From Platycnemis pennipes (taxonomy: Eukaryota > Arthropoda > Insecta > Odonata > Platycnemididae), in contig OW121849.1 in assembly GCA_933228895.1 (NCBI GenBank), forward strand, positions 127,290,849-127,354,848: DNA of 64,000 bases, given 5' to 3'. This document shows, one piece after another, positions 45,770-57,640 of this stretch (position 1 is its first letter; every line of letters begins with the position of its first letter). The position numbers and the translations under genes are program-made. The notes below the pieces were generated by a model. It saw nothing but the letters and a program-made list of their open reading frames with translations. It was not told where the DNA came from and did no database searches.

Positions 45770-47316
45770 CATTTGAGCATCTTTAATCCGGCACAGTCGG
45801 GACCAAAGTGATGCCGGACTATGGGTCATGCATGGCAACTGGTCTATCTATTTTAGGTGTCCGGGATTTTTTTTTGAAAAGGATTAAATTATTTATAACA
45901 GATTTAGCTTATTTGTCATTTACTGAACATGATTTTAAAGAGATTTACTGAGAATAATTAGAAAAAAATTGTTTCTTGATTCACAAAGTTAATACTTAAA
46001 ATTCATGACGTTGCACAGTGGGTGAAATAACATAAGCTTAGCATTGTGTGTGTGTCATATTGCTGCACATTTAAAAGTGTAACATTACTATCGGAAAAGG
46101 GTATATAAAATTTAATATTTCTTACGCTGTGCTTCGCACAACATATTTCCTACCGTGCTTGATTTGATATCAGCTGATTCAGTATAAAGGGTATATAAAA
46201 TTTAATATTTCTTACACTGTGCTTCGCGCAACATATTTTCTACCGTGCTTGATTTGATATCAGCTGATTCAGCCCAATGTCAACACGTGGGTGTCGTTTG
46301 CACGGCCTCCCATCACTAAGTTGTGGGCGACCAGACTGGAAGATTCTGTAACAACCATCATTAATAGTAGTCTTCCTTCAACAATTTCATGCTCATCATC
46401 TTCATCCCCATTCAGATTTTTTGTTATTAATTACCATTTCAGTGACTTCATCATCTGTGAAATTGTTGTTTGGTGAGAGAATCGTGGATGCCAGCTATCC
46501 ATTCCTCTAAATTTACCATTTCCTTTAATTCAGGGTTATAGATGCTGTTTGCATAGTCAACCAACTCCACCATCATACGTTTATCCTCAAAAACATGAAA
46601 GCTTCTGAAATCCCCACATATTTTGTCTACATCAAACCTTCGAGCAGGCCATAATTTAAACCATGTGTGTTTTAGAACTAACTGTGAATTACTATTCCAT
46701 GCACACAACATGTCCCACGTCACGTCTTTTAGATTTATAAATAAATTAATTAATTACGTAAATCTATCGTCAAAGATCCCATGCAGTGTGTTTCAGACAA
46801 ATGCTTTACGATGCAATGGCATCAAGCTTTTTCACGAATTGCACTTTTTCTAAGATGGTTAACGTTTAGTACTGATGCCTCACTCCTCTGCTGTTGTCAC
46901 AACTTTATACATTAGACATAATGAGGGAGAAACGTAAGCAGATAACAAATAATTTTATCAAATTACGTCTAGTGGTCAATCAAAAATGCGCACGCCATTG
47001 TAAGTGGCCGATCTGTAAACTAGTCGTAATCCGTCTCGGAGATACCGTCAATTTTGTATGTTTACTTCAATTTGCAGAATAATTCCAGTGTAAACGAAGT
47101 ACCAGAAATGTATACATTTAAATTACTCTGATTCTTGGAATGGGAAAATGAACATTAAGAATGGAATGAGATAATATCTCGGCAGGTTGTGAAGTAATGT
47201 TTCTGTAAATTTTTTTAATGCATTTTCCATAAAATACCGGGTAGGTGGTCACGACAAACTTGCCGGATTATGAGTGTTGCTGGATTATGGATTCCCAGAT
47301 TAAGGGTGCTCAACTG
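45770..47316 (-). mobile_element. pogo-like element with transposase remnant, PISD intron 2
   Basis: TA lies at 45768-45769 and 47317-47318. The left end CATTTGAGCATCTTTAATCC matches the reverse-complemented right end CAGTTGAGCACCCTTAATCT. Near 46080-46275 an 80-bp segment is tandemly duplicated (AGGGTATATAAAATTTAATA ... GATATCAGCTGATTCAG, twice). The minus frame at 46451-46723 is a transposase tail related to that at 20891-21280. Internally deleted and inactive. Confidence 0.8.
46451..46723 (-). pseudogene. transposase C-terminal remnant
   Basis: About 90 codons remain: KHTWFKLWPARRFDVDKICG, then DYANSIYNPELKEMVNLEEW and IHDSLTKQQF. It matches the plus-strand remnant at 20891-21280 in order and content. 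The KxxWxKxxxxxxF start and acidic tail are typical of the region after the DDE_1 catalytic domain in Tigger/jerky-type proteins. No catalytic residues survive. Confidence 0.7.
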
Positions 47317-47820
47317 TAACAACTACAAAAATTCTTACAACCATTGATCAAGCACAGTATTTTGGGTTCATAGCCTTTATGAGACCACGTGTTTACCTAG
47401 AATAGATCATTTTCTGTCAGTAGTAGATTTAAAATTACCTTTCACACTTTAACTAAAAACCATAGGTTTACATATAAGTGTTTCCTACCCATTTTCCTTT
47501 TTTTCCTACCTATAAGTACAAATATTGGGCATACTCATGGGGGATTATTCTACCTAAGAAAATGTACATTCATTACAGTGGCTGTTCATGAGATGAAAGT
47601 GAAATGAAGCTCCCTGGTCAGGGATTCCCCATTTGGATCCAAATCAGCGATGCAACCTCTTCTAGGCTACTGGGTAAGAGAGCACCTTTTCTCACATTGA
47701 CATTCCTTCTTACAGTACAAATTAAAAAATGGTAACTGCACCACAAAATGTGATGAATTGCACCACAAAATGTGATGAATGCAACACATTTACTGCAAAT
47801 AAAATTTTTACAAACAACCT

Positions 47821-49145
47821 CAGTAGAGCACCAATTATCCATGGTAATGGAGGGGAAAGCCCAAGTGTATAATCGAAAGTGGTGGATAATCCATTCATGA
47901 TCATTTTCTAGTATAGTTTTGACTTTGGTTATAGTGCCATGCTTTCTCTGCATCATTATTCCACTATTCCATTGAAATACTCATATTTTTTGTGCAATTC
48001 ATTTATCTGCCAATTGTTTATTGAATTTATTTCTCTTTACAGCATTGGACGGTATGCTGAGGGGTTAGCAGGGAACCAATAATGAAGTCCAATACACCTT
48101 AGGAGATAACTCTTTATTGCCCGCACTTCTTTACATCCTGATGCCAACTGACTTCATTGCACATCCCCCTCCACTTCCCCCACCTTGTGCGGCTCCAGAA
48201 TACTCAGTTGACTTCACATGCTCTGAGGCTTGGCGGTGGTCTGCCAGTCTCACAATCTCATCACCTTACACCATGCATTCCAGGGCCTCACATTCAGTGT
48301 AATATCTCAAACATTTCACCAACTATAATTATATTATAATAATGCCTGTTGACAACATCCATTGAATATGCACCATCAATTTGTGGAAATTTAAGTGGTG
48401 ACATATGTGCAATGTGCCTCTTTTTCATACATCTACTCATGATATTTACTATGCTGATCTGAAAATTGGCATCTTATAACTTCCGAGTCTCACATCAAGG
48501 TAGCTGATGCACAGCTACAGTTTGCATCTGAGTGGCCTGAGTTCATGTCTGCATCCCAAGCTATAGCTGATCTAGGCAAATGTCTCTTCAGTAGCGACAA
48601 GAGGTCAATTCTCAGAAGTACCGAGTCTCCTAACCCTTATAGTACTTGCTCAGCCTGCTCTTGAGGTTACCAAGTCAAGGTTGCAAACCAGCTCAATTCT
48701 CAAACACATGATGCTACAGGCACTATAGCATCTGTGATATCATAAGTTTACTTTTTGGAAATATCAAATATGATGTGCTTCTCATTTAGCGAATATTTGG
48801 ACATTTCGAATCAATTATATGTCTGACAGAAAATTATCAAATATAAAACTGTCACAGACGCAATATACACTTGCTCACCCAGGATGCACAAAAAGTGAGG
48901 AGTGATTCAGGAGACTCACCACAATACAACCTCGTCGTACGTGCATAATTGGATTCCTTGCTGTAGGAAAACCTTATAGAAGGGCGAAAGGTAACAAATC
49001 TTATAGACTTGAACATGGTCGCTGACTGCAAAGCAAATAGGAATTGTAGAGGGTGGGAAAGGTAGGAAAAGGGAAGAGAGTGGAGAAACTTGGTGAGGGA
49101 CTGAAAGATGGATAATCCAACAGTTGGTTGATCAAACGTCTACTG
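47821..49145. mobile_element. pogo-like element in PISD intron 2 (copy B)
   Basis: The left end CAGTAGAGCACCAATTATCC and right end GGTTGATCAAACGTCTACTG, with TA at 49146-49147, match copy A (38940-40679) in inverse orientation. The internal module at about 48485-48750 is the inverse of 40090-40245 in copy A. It holds a degenerate box A/B pair (GGTAGCTGATGCACAG; GGCCTGAGTTCATGTC) and the motif CCCAAGCTATAGCTGA. No transposase. Confidence 0.72.
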
Positions 49146-49149
49146 TATG

Positions 49150-50050
49150 AATTAGAATTACATGACTCAGATTTTGATGCTTGAGTATCATCATCAGATA
49201 TGAATACATTGCAGCTGACCTGTATATATACCTACTTGCTAAAAATTAAGCAGTGGAGGGAGTAATTGGTTGGAGAGGGGTAATTGAGGAAGTGAACTCG
49301 CGGTGGGGGAGGGAAAGAGGAGGCTGGAGGCGAATGGTGTGCCAGGGTCCATCAACTCAAGGAAGGGTTGAGTTTACTTGTGCAATAGCTAAGAGAGGGG
49401 TTGGATAACCTATTTGATTGGACTGAAATGGGGAATATCATTTGCTAGCAAACTTGTTACTGTGGCAGGCTAAGACAGGTGCTCCAAACAAAGGAGTAGA
49501 GAAATTCTCTCATAAAGTTGTTGTAATGGAGGAATTTTCAAACATATTCTTCTATTTTGCAATTTTTAACGCTAATGCTGGGATCATTGCATATCTAAAC
49601 TCAATCCTAATCCAAACACAACAACCATACCCAGGTTGGGGTACTAGTAATCTTTGGGGTTATTAGGCTGGCATATTGCTGATCTGGCTACTACATCTAA
49701 GATACAATCACTTACCTACCTTGAAACTCAAGTTTCCATATCACTCCTTACCATTACAACCCTTTGTCAACAATAATGTAAGTACATTTCACCCACTCCC
49801 TTCATCAATATGACAAATATGGACACTCCTCTCCCTCATGGTTGTGACTATGTCTCTTGAAGTGCTACAGATCATGTTACTTGACTTTCAGTTTCATGTT
49901 AAATAGTGCATGAAATACAGGAATTTGGATACTTATTGACATCATTACCAACCAATAAGAACATTTTGCTGAGTAAATATCACCCTTAAAATTAAGCACA
50001 TAGATTGGTAAATTGTACCGTAATCAATATTGGATGGAAAGGAGAATTCT
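49150..50050. other. PISD intron 2, right end
   Basis: Intron sequence with no recognised exon or repeat. Frames are short and unremarkable. Confidence 0.5.
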
Positions 50051-50056
50051 ACATGC

Positions 50057-50237
50057 CTCCCAGTCCCTGACATCATGGACAGCATCTGATCCTTCCCGAC
50101 TCCTACGTGCCCGATCCCTTATGTGTCTCCATTGAAGGACAGCTAGCAAAGCAAATCCAACCCCAAGAGGCAATGGAGTCCATTCCAGCCCACGGACGTA
50201 CCGCACCACAGAGGAGTTTCTCAGCCGCTGCCATGTT
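50057..50237 (-). CDS. Pisd: PISD exon 2: membrane anchor
   Basis: It encodes RNSSVVRYVRGLEWTPLP, the hydrophobic LGVGFALLAVLQW and RHIRDRARRSREGS, ending VHDVRDWE. A single inner-membrane span before a HWEV/DWE block is the normal N-terminal layout of PISD. The end is fixed by homology and phase: DWE must join ITCYRMM of exon 3, which puts the donor at GAG|GCATGT (intron bases from 50056 down), a GC-AG intron. The nearby GT (GCAT|GTAGAA) would be out of frame. The start at 50237 (GGAAG|AACATGG) is the option that suits a donor in exon 1; GATAG| and GATAGAG| a few bases earlier are alternatives. Confidence 0.82.
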
Positions 50238-51063
50238 CTTCCAAACTCTATCACAAAAAAGTATATCAATAATTGCTCTCGTGATTAATATGCAGACAAA
50301 TATTCCAAGAAAATCAATGGCGAGGTTCAAATAACGGTTTCACGGTAACAACTTTAAGCACGCATTTCATAGGGATAGAGGAGGAAAATTTTGGCACAGC
50401 TCTTCAACTTATGATAAGCCCAATAGCAATTATTTACAGCCTATCCCAAAGAAACATACACGAACAAAGTTTCCATGTACTTTGGATGATTTATATAAAA
50501 ATAAGCACTTAAAAGAGACCAAGTAAAATGTGGTACTCATAAGTAGGATTCTATCTCGGGTAAAAGCATCATTCCATCCCATTAAATTCTCAGCCTGGTC
50601 TAAAGTTTTCCCTTATTCCATTAGTACCATACCCACCGCTAAATTCTGATGCACCGATGATATATCGAAGGCTTATATGACTATTATAACATGACCCAGA
50701 CTAATCAGCTTAATATCTTTAATGAGAGAGAGAGGGGAGAGACAAGAGAAATTTCACATCCAATACATCATATTTTGCGGCTGAAGTGCTCTAGAACAGT
50801 TTAGGATTAAAATTATCCCGAGTCAAAATAGATAATAAGTAGTTCATTTAACGTTCCGAGATATTTTAGAACCAACAGCTGAGCTGATCACTTCAGCCAG
50901 GAATAATTTTCATACGTAATTTCGTACGAAACGAAGCCGACGTACATAAGATAATAATTCAAGACTTTTAACCCAGACATCATTGAGAAACGATTAACAG
51001 GTTGAAATCACATGCTGGGCCACTGACAAAAAGATCCAAGCAACAACATGAGAAATAAGGAAC

Positions 51064-51209
51064 TTGCCAGATGAACTTGAAGTAGAATGGCTCCGGTTCT
51101 GTGGGCACCTCGATCGTGATATAATTTTCCATCGCGAAATACCCGTTACACCTTGCAGGGGACGGAAACTCTTCACCAGTAATTGGGATGCGGATGAAAT
51201 CGAAGACAT
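51064..51209 (-). CDS. Pisd: PISD exon 1: mitochondrial presequence (probable)
   Basis: From ATG 51209-51207 the frame gives MSSISSASQLLVKSFRP, then a region rich in Arg, Lys, Ser and Thr without acidic residues for 50 codons (ISRWKIISRSRCPQNRSH), as expected for a mitochondrial targeting peptide. Joining at GGCAA|GTTCCT to exon 2 at 50237 keeps frame and gives a protein of about 422 residues, close to animal PISD (around 400). The donor is weak and the exact junction is unproven. Confidence 0.6.
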
Positions 51210-51547
51210 TTAAGCCACAGAACCAATAGAGCTAGGAAGAAATGTAATTCTAACAACGGGGCATCTTTTTCAAGTTCAGTAACCTCGTATATCACATCAC
51301 TTTTCGCTAATTTCTCTCACTGACAGTCGAGAGTGATGCCTTATTTATAATTATTTCAAAACTTTAAGCAAAATATATCAATGACGCCAACATAGTTCGA
51401 CGCCAAAATTCCTTTCTTAATTAAGGAATTTAAACGACGCAAACTGGACTTCAATGACTTCTATTTACAAATACGATGTATCGATAGATCGAAACAGTCA
51501 TCAAAATAATTGAAAGCCGAAAAAGTAGGCGTGATTTGAATCGAGTT
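51210..51547 (-). other. PISD 5' flank and probable promoter region
   Basis: This is the only sequence between the PISD start codon and the transposon beginning at 51551. The promoter should be here unless a non-coding first exon lies further right. No TATA box was evident; CCAAT occurs on the + strand at about 51221. Confidence 0.35.
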
Positions 51548-52329
51548 TTAAGCCGTGTCCGAAACGGCATCTATGCGCCCTTGAAGGGCACTTGGCCGGC
51601 GGCGGCCATCTTGCGAAGTGCGTCCGAAACGGTAGGGGGCTGGTCAAGGGCCCTTGGGACGGGCTCGGAGCCAAGGGTGCAACCGATGTACACTTTCGCA
51701 CCCTTCTCGTTGCGCGCTCGGCCATCTTGAGGTGGATTTCCCATAATGCCTCACTTCGCGCTTGATTCGAGCTCGTTAGCGCGTGTCCGTAAACTGAAGA
51801 GACGAATACATTGCATCTTCATTCGTGTGTCGCAATACCGTCTAGAGACGTAAAATATTTTATTATCTTTCCATTTTCTTGTATTACAATAATCCTTGAG
51901 TCCATTTATTTTTCCGCAAAGAGGGTTAAGAAAAATGTACTAAAATAATTAGCTTGAGAAAGAAGGATATTGTAAATATTTTCCGTAAAACGGAATTCAT
52001 TGGCGAAAGTACGGTGGTAACCTACTGTGTATTTACTAATATTAAACTCGCAGTTATAAAAAAACACTAGAAATTATTTCATGTGTTTTCGTTGTAGCCA
52101 TGCGGCAAGTTACATTGAGCATTATATTTATCAGCTAACAGAAAAAATGCATCTGGAGTTAATTTAACGTGCATTTTGAACGTTCTACGCATAATTGAAA
52201 TTACTTATACTATGAAAAGTAATAATTGGAGAAGGCATAATGTAAATTGATATTAATCTATATATGACTATATATAATGTATAAAATTTTATTTTGCTGT
52301 TATGCACGGCAAATAATGGTGTCAAAAAT

Positions 52330-52400
52330 TTCCCGAGGAGAAAGGTGTCCAGAGATGGGAATCAGACCACGGACCTTTGGCTTGTCAACATCACAACCTA
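52330..52400 (-). repeat. tRNA-derived SINE relic
   Basis: On the minus strand CTGGCTAGGTTGTGATG is followed by TTGACAAGCCAAAGGTCC and the box-B-like GGTCTGATTCCC. Same family as 36100-36200. Lies inside the 2.5-kb element. Confidence 0.55.
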
Positions 52401-52666
52401 GCCAGTATTCCTTATGTAATTTTAGTATGATCTATAGGAGCTAGGTTTCATTCGCCTTTAATTATGATCAGACAAGGATGGAATTTATAGCGTTTATAAG
52501 GTCATCAAGAAAGCCACTGGTCATGAGTATATATATCCTATAATTTTTACGAAGGATGATAAGCCACATTTTTCCACCGACACTTTTCAGCACTTGTTTT
52601 CCGTGTCCTAATTTAACTCTAAATCGGCATTGATCCTTCTAAAATTCTATTTGGATACGGGAATTC

Positions 52667-52740
52667 TGGGTAGCGGGGTGGTCTTTAAATTGCTCCGGCA
52701 ATAAAGAGGTATGAATCCCGGTCCAAGAAGCCTTTTTTTG
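52667..52740 (+). repeat. tRNA-derived SINE relic
   Basis: GGGTAGCGGGGTGGTCTTTA is a box-A-like stretch and GGTATGAATCCCGGTCC a box-B-like one, 30-40 bases apart, followed by a T-run. The tRNA fold is incomplete. Confidence 0.5.
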
Positions 52741-54099
52741 AAACAGCACCTATGCCATTTAATTAATTTTAATGCATGTAATGTATGCCGTTTTATTTAT
52801 TTAAGTGGTAAATTTCAACACAATAACGTGTTTCGATCATGATTCTGAATTTCGCAGTCAGATTGATGGAGTAGCTTTACTTGGGCTTCGTTTACAAGTG
52901 TGTCTTTTTATCTCTGGGACAAAAGCTACGACTTTAGGCAATAATATTTTTAAGTAGTTATTAGAGTATATTTTAAATAGACTGATACTTTTACGAGAAC
53001 GGATAGCAGCAATCGTATCAAATAGGTGTCACGGGGTTGTTTATTTCATTCAATTGAGTTAATAACATGCTCATGCATAACACGTCATCTTGCTCACCCG
53101 TGTTTGGAAATAATTTTAGTCCCCTGGACAAGCGTTTCTCGGGAACCCATTTCTCATTCGGGAAACACTGCACAATATTGAATTAATTATGTGTAAATAT
53201 CATTTAGAGAAACAGGAACTTCCTGTATAATTTTAATAGCATTTAAATCTGGTGATAGGGGTAGGTTACGTCAATCACGTGTATTATGAAGGAAATTATT
53301 TCAAATGACTAACAGATAATGCCGTAAACTTACTCCATATATTATTTGTAAGATGCTATGAATATATATGAACTTAATTGTTCGGGTCATCAGTTCCCGA
53401 GCACAGCGATAAAAAAAACCTTTTGCTAGAATATACGTATATACTACGAAACAAAATTTATATTAATTTAAAATGAAACTGACTACATGTGAAAATAACG
53501 AACACTCTGGAATTTATCAACAAAGGTATTTACCATTTATGCAAATGGAAAGATTCTATCCAAAATACATATAAGTATAAGAAAGGTAAATTGAAAATAA
53601 AGACAGCACCCAAGGTAGTAAGCAAGAAGGGTTTATATTTGACATGGAGTGAAAGTTACTTATACTAATTCTATGTGCCAGTTCAGAAAGCTAATTTAAA
53701 ACAAGTTTTTTATGCGGCGATGAAGAAAATGGAGAAAATATTTCACATGAAATGAATTCATTTTATTTAATGTAATTCAAGTATTCACTGATCTAGTTAC
53801 CAAAAAATATCACCTGCAGTCCACTAGCAGTAAACATTAACACTTTATAATATTGAAAACTTGAAAAATTTGAATTTCTGAAGGGAAAGCGAACATATAT
53901 AACATAGAAATCACGATAGTCTGACCGTGATCGAAAGCAAAAAAACCGCCTTCCCACCACTGCAACTGAAAATCATAGCTCATTTGTTCCCGGTACTTTT
54001 TTTCGCCGTAGATGTCTCTGGGAGTCTCTCCCCAAGTGCGCACAAGGGCCCTTGAGACCCCTAGGCCCTCGGCCCTTCCGTTTCGGACACGGCTTTAGA

Positions 54100-57060
54100 G
54101 AACGGAGGGATGGCAAACATTTCGCTATACCTGATGCCAGCGCTACGACGGCAACCACGGCCACATTTGAAACTACAAACGTATACCTTAAAATCAAAGA
54201 TGGCGGAGTGTTTACATACACGGAAGCAAGAATTACAAGAACTAACTCGTTTGATACGTAAAATGTGAAGTAATATCCGGAAAATATTAAGAGAATTGAT
54301 TAAAAGTAATGTCGGAGTATTTAACTACTCGGAGGAAAAAATTCAAGAACGTGCGCGTGTGGAACATGCAATGCGAAGTAATACCCGGAAATCATTTGGG
54401 TAACTCGTTAAAAATGAAGTAATACATAATTATTAAATGACGTAGCAGTTCAGTGACATATTTTCGATTTGTATTAGCAATATACTTAGCTAAAAATGGC
54501 TCACTTTTATCAATTTTGGAATTTTTTAGTGGGAAACCATTCATATATACCTGTAAGGACGATATGTTTTGATTCCAAGCAAAGATTCATTTAAACTGTG
54601 TGTTTAAATATATGAGAGGGATGACAAACAATCATGTAAACGGCAACATCAACGTGTTTGCGAGAAGATATACGTAAATTCCAGTCAAAGGCATAACATT
54701 ATTGAGGAACTTAGGCATTACTATTTGATAGGGATTGCAACATTTACACATACCTGCGGAAATCTAATGGTATAGATGGCAAACATAAATGTATACCTCA
54801 AACAAACTTTATCTGAGTGAAGACATACATTTTTAAAGAACCTAGTGAATTATTATTTGACAGGGATGGAAAACATTTACATATACCTGCGGTAATCTAA
54901 TGGTATAGATGGAAATACAAAAATGTATGCCTAAACCAAACTTTATCTGAGTGAAAGCATACATTTTTAAAGAACCAAGTGAATTATTATTTGACAGGGA
55001 TGGCAAACATTTACATATACCTCCGGTAATCTAATGGTATAGATGACAAACATAAATGTATACCTCAAACAAACTTTATCTGAGTGAAAGCATACATTTT
55101 TAAAGAACCTAGTGAATTATTATTTGACAGGGATGGCAAACATTTACATATACCTGCGGTAATCTAATGGTATAGATGGAACTACAAAAATGTATACCTC
55201 AAACAAACTTTATCTGAGTGAAGGAATACCCGTATTGAAGAACCTAAGGCATGATTATTATGCAGGGATGGCAACGTTATCATATACCTGGTGAAATCTC
55301 TTAGAAAAATATCAAACAATCATGTATACCTCAGTCAAAAATATTCGCAGTGAAGGTATAACCTTATTGAAGAACTTAGGGCATTATTATTTGACAGGGT
55401 TGGCAAACGCTTACATATACCTGAGGAAATCTGATGGTATAGATGGTAAACATTTATATGTTCCTCAACCAAGAATTATCTGAGTGAAAGCATACAATTG
55501 TTGTAGAACCTAGTGCAGTATTATTTGACAGGGATGGCAAACATTTACATATATCTGGTGAAATATTTTCATTAAGATGGAAAACGATCATGTATACTTA
55601 CCTCAAACAATTTATAGCTGATTAAAGGCATAACTTTATTGAAGAACTTAGGGTATTAATTTTTGACAGGGATGGCTAACATTTGCATATATATCTGGGC
55701 AAATTTCTAAGACAGATGGCCAACAATCATATATATCTGATCCAAATATTATCTCATTAAAGGCATACCCCAGTCTTGACGAACAGAGGGCATAATTATT
55801 TGACAGGGATGGAACAAACATTTACATGTGCCTGCAGAAATCTAATGGTATAGATGGCAAACAATCATATATACCTCAACCAAGAATTATCTGATAAAGA
55901 CATAACCTTATTGAAGAACTTAGGCATTATTATTTGACAGGGATGGCAAATTTTTACATGTACCTGAGGAAATCCAATGTAATAGATTGGAAACCGTCAT
56001 ATATACCTCACCCACTAATTAGCTGATTAAAGGCATAACATTATTGAAGAACTTAGGGCATGATTGTTTGACATGGATGAAAACTTTTTAATATACCTGG
56101 TTAAAGATCTCAGGATAGAGATGGCAAACAATCATTCATATCCCAAGACAGGAATATGTTTTACGAATACCATTGGTCAATCAATAACTAATTCATCCGT
56201 TTTTGACAGTGAAGGCATACATTTGCATATAACTGGGATGGCATATATAGGTACCCCATGTAATGAATAGTTTTGAGGGATGACATATATTTATGGAAAC
56301 CTAAAACGTGATCAGTATTGCAGAGGGATGGCAAAGGTTAAAGATCTCATGATAGAGATGGCAAACATAAATGTGTACCGTGAGCCGTCCATTATTGTTC
56401 GGCTCTTCACCCGTCCTTGTGAGGGGGGTCTGAGTGCAGGGACACCACCTCATACCGTGCCGAGCCGCCCCATGTTCGACGCCTCTCCAGGCCTCACGTC
56501 AGGGTTGTGGGTGCAGAGACTCCACCCCATACTGCCCCCCGAACCTCCCGGCTGGTTTCAAATGGGGATGGCTCGGTCGGGGAGGTATATTAAGGGCGAT
56601 GGAGACCGGACTTTTTGGTTTCTGGCCCTCCAATGAGCCGGTCGTGGAGTCAAGAGTCACTTCGGGAGGAGACCGCGCCGACGCCTCTGCTGCTTATCTG
56701 CCGTTGTCTCTTCCGCGCAGTATTGCAGAGGGATGGCAAAGGTTAAAGATCTCATGATAGAGATGGCAAACAATAATGTGTAGGTACTGTAGGAAATGAA
56801 TTGTTTCGATGGATGGTGTAGCTTTTTAATAACTACTGCATTAGTATTTGACAGGTAAGGCAAGCTTTGACATATACCTGGTTAAAGAGCTCATGATAGA
56901 GATGGGAAACTTATCATATATTTACCCCATGTAACGAATAGTTTTGTGGGATGACATATGTTTATTGAAATCTAAAGCGTGATCAGTATTGGAGAGGGAT
57001 GGCAAACTTTTACATGTACCTGGTAAACTATCTCATGAGAGAGATGGTAATCAATCATAC
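54100..57060. repeat. minisatellite, about 131-bp dimeric unit
   Basis: The phrase TTGACAGGGATGGCAAACAT and variants recur near 54731, 54861, 54996, 55130, 55262, 55397, 55530, 55668, 55804, 55938 and 56071, then less regularly to 56997, with outlying copies at 54107 and 54618. Spacing is 130-136 bp. Each unit has two related halves of about 65 bp, the second starting GGTATAGATGGCAAAC, so the unit is a dimer. Units near 54850-55200 are the most alike. Only chance frames are present. It lies against the right end of the 2.5-kb element. Confidence 0.88.
56378..56717. other. GC-rich 340-bp insert in the minisatellite
   Basis: The insert is flanked by a 65-bp direct repeat (56313-56377 and 56718-56782, almost identical) and is far richer in G and C than its surroundings. 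It contains two related copies of a segment, GTGCAGGGACACCACCTCAT and GTGCAGAGACTCCACCCCAT. Overlapping frames of 107-118 codons run through it but look like GC-driven open frames. Origin unknown. Confidence 0.6.
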
Positions 57061-57119
57061 ACTCCAATGAATGCAAGACAAGTAATTATTTTCTAGTTTA
57101 TCAAATAGCATTATAGATG

Positions 57120-57640
57120 CATGCATGCCAATAATGCTGTTCCCTTCTGGGGTAGCATAATGATATGCTTGTATACCTTACTCTGCTTCATTATAGCTTC
57201 CTCCATTCTGACCCATCCTTGCAAACCTATTTTGCCTCAATGTATCCCTATATGAATTGGGTCACACTCACTCTACAGTTCTCAACACTCCTAATTTATT
57301 CCTTCTCTCCAACCATGACCATCTCAGTCTACTTATCCTACCTCTCACACCATTCATTTGACTCTTATATACCAGTTTCATTAGTATTTGACTCTCATCC
57401 ATTCTCTCAACATGGCCAAACCAACGAAACACACTCCTCTCATATGTCCATTTTTGGAGCATCCAACCCACATCCTTTATGACCCAATCCTTCCTAATAC
57501 ATTGATCCTACTTTTGACAAACACTCCTCAGACATCTCAGACCCACGGCATTTACCCTATTCTTATTTTTCCCCAACACATACTCATATTTCAATACCAT
57601 ATATCAAAGTGAGGAGAAGCACACTTTTTTGTACAGCGAT
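57120..57640 (-). mobile_element. LINE reverse transcriptase tail
   Basis: The minus frame at 57268-57471 reads WTYERSVFRWFGHVERMDES, then KLVYKSQMNGVRGRISRLRW. RWFGHVERM and the G-RGR--RRW block are characteristic of the C-terminal end of the reverse transcriptase of RTE-like and related LINEs. Upstream (rightward) sequence continues without clear frames, so it is a decayed fragment. Confidence 0.75.

Larger units (their letters stand above)
51551..54094. mobile_element. 2.5-kb element with 17-bp perfect inverted ends
   Basis: AGCCGTGTCCGAAACGG at 51551-51567 is exactly complementary to 54078-54094, and TTA occurs outside both ends (51548-51550, 54095-54097). Subterminal inverted blocks around CAAGGGCCCTTG (about 51636 and 54045) strengthen the pairing. 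The ends are GC-rich and the interior AT-rich without a recognisable transposase. A 3-bp TTA target suggests PIF/Harbinger, but the family is not certain. It begins about 340 bp upstream of the PISD start codon. Confidence 0.8.

Noticed and set aside
50103..50330. Alternative minus-strand frame of 75 codons with a hydrophobic start
   Set aside because: It overlaps PISD exon 2 in another frame; the frame containing WTPLPLGVGFALL joins correctly to exon 3 and matches the PISD layout.
56280..56757. Frames of 118 and 107 codons
   Set aside because: They are confined to the GC-rich insert and its minisatellite flanks; stop codons are rare there simply because of composition.
54700..57060. Possible CRISPR array because of regular spacing
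   Set aside because: Units are about 131 bp, adjoin without unique spacers, and the genome is clearly eukaryotic; it is a minisatellite.
57165..57482. Plus-strand 105-codon frame
   Set aside because: It is antisense to the recognisable LINE reverse-transcriptase tail.
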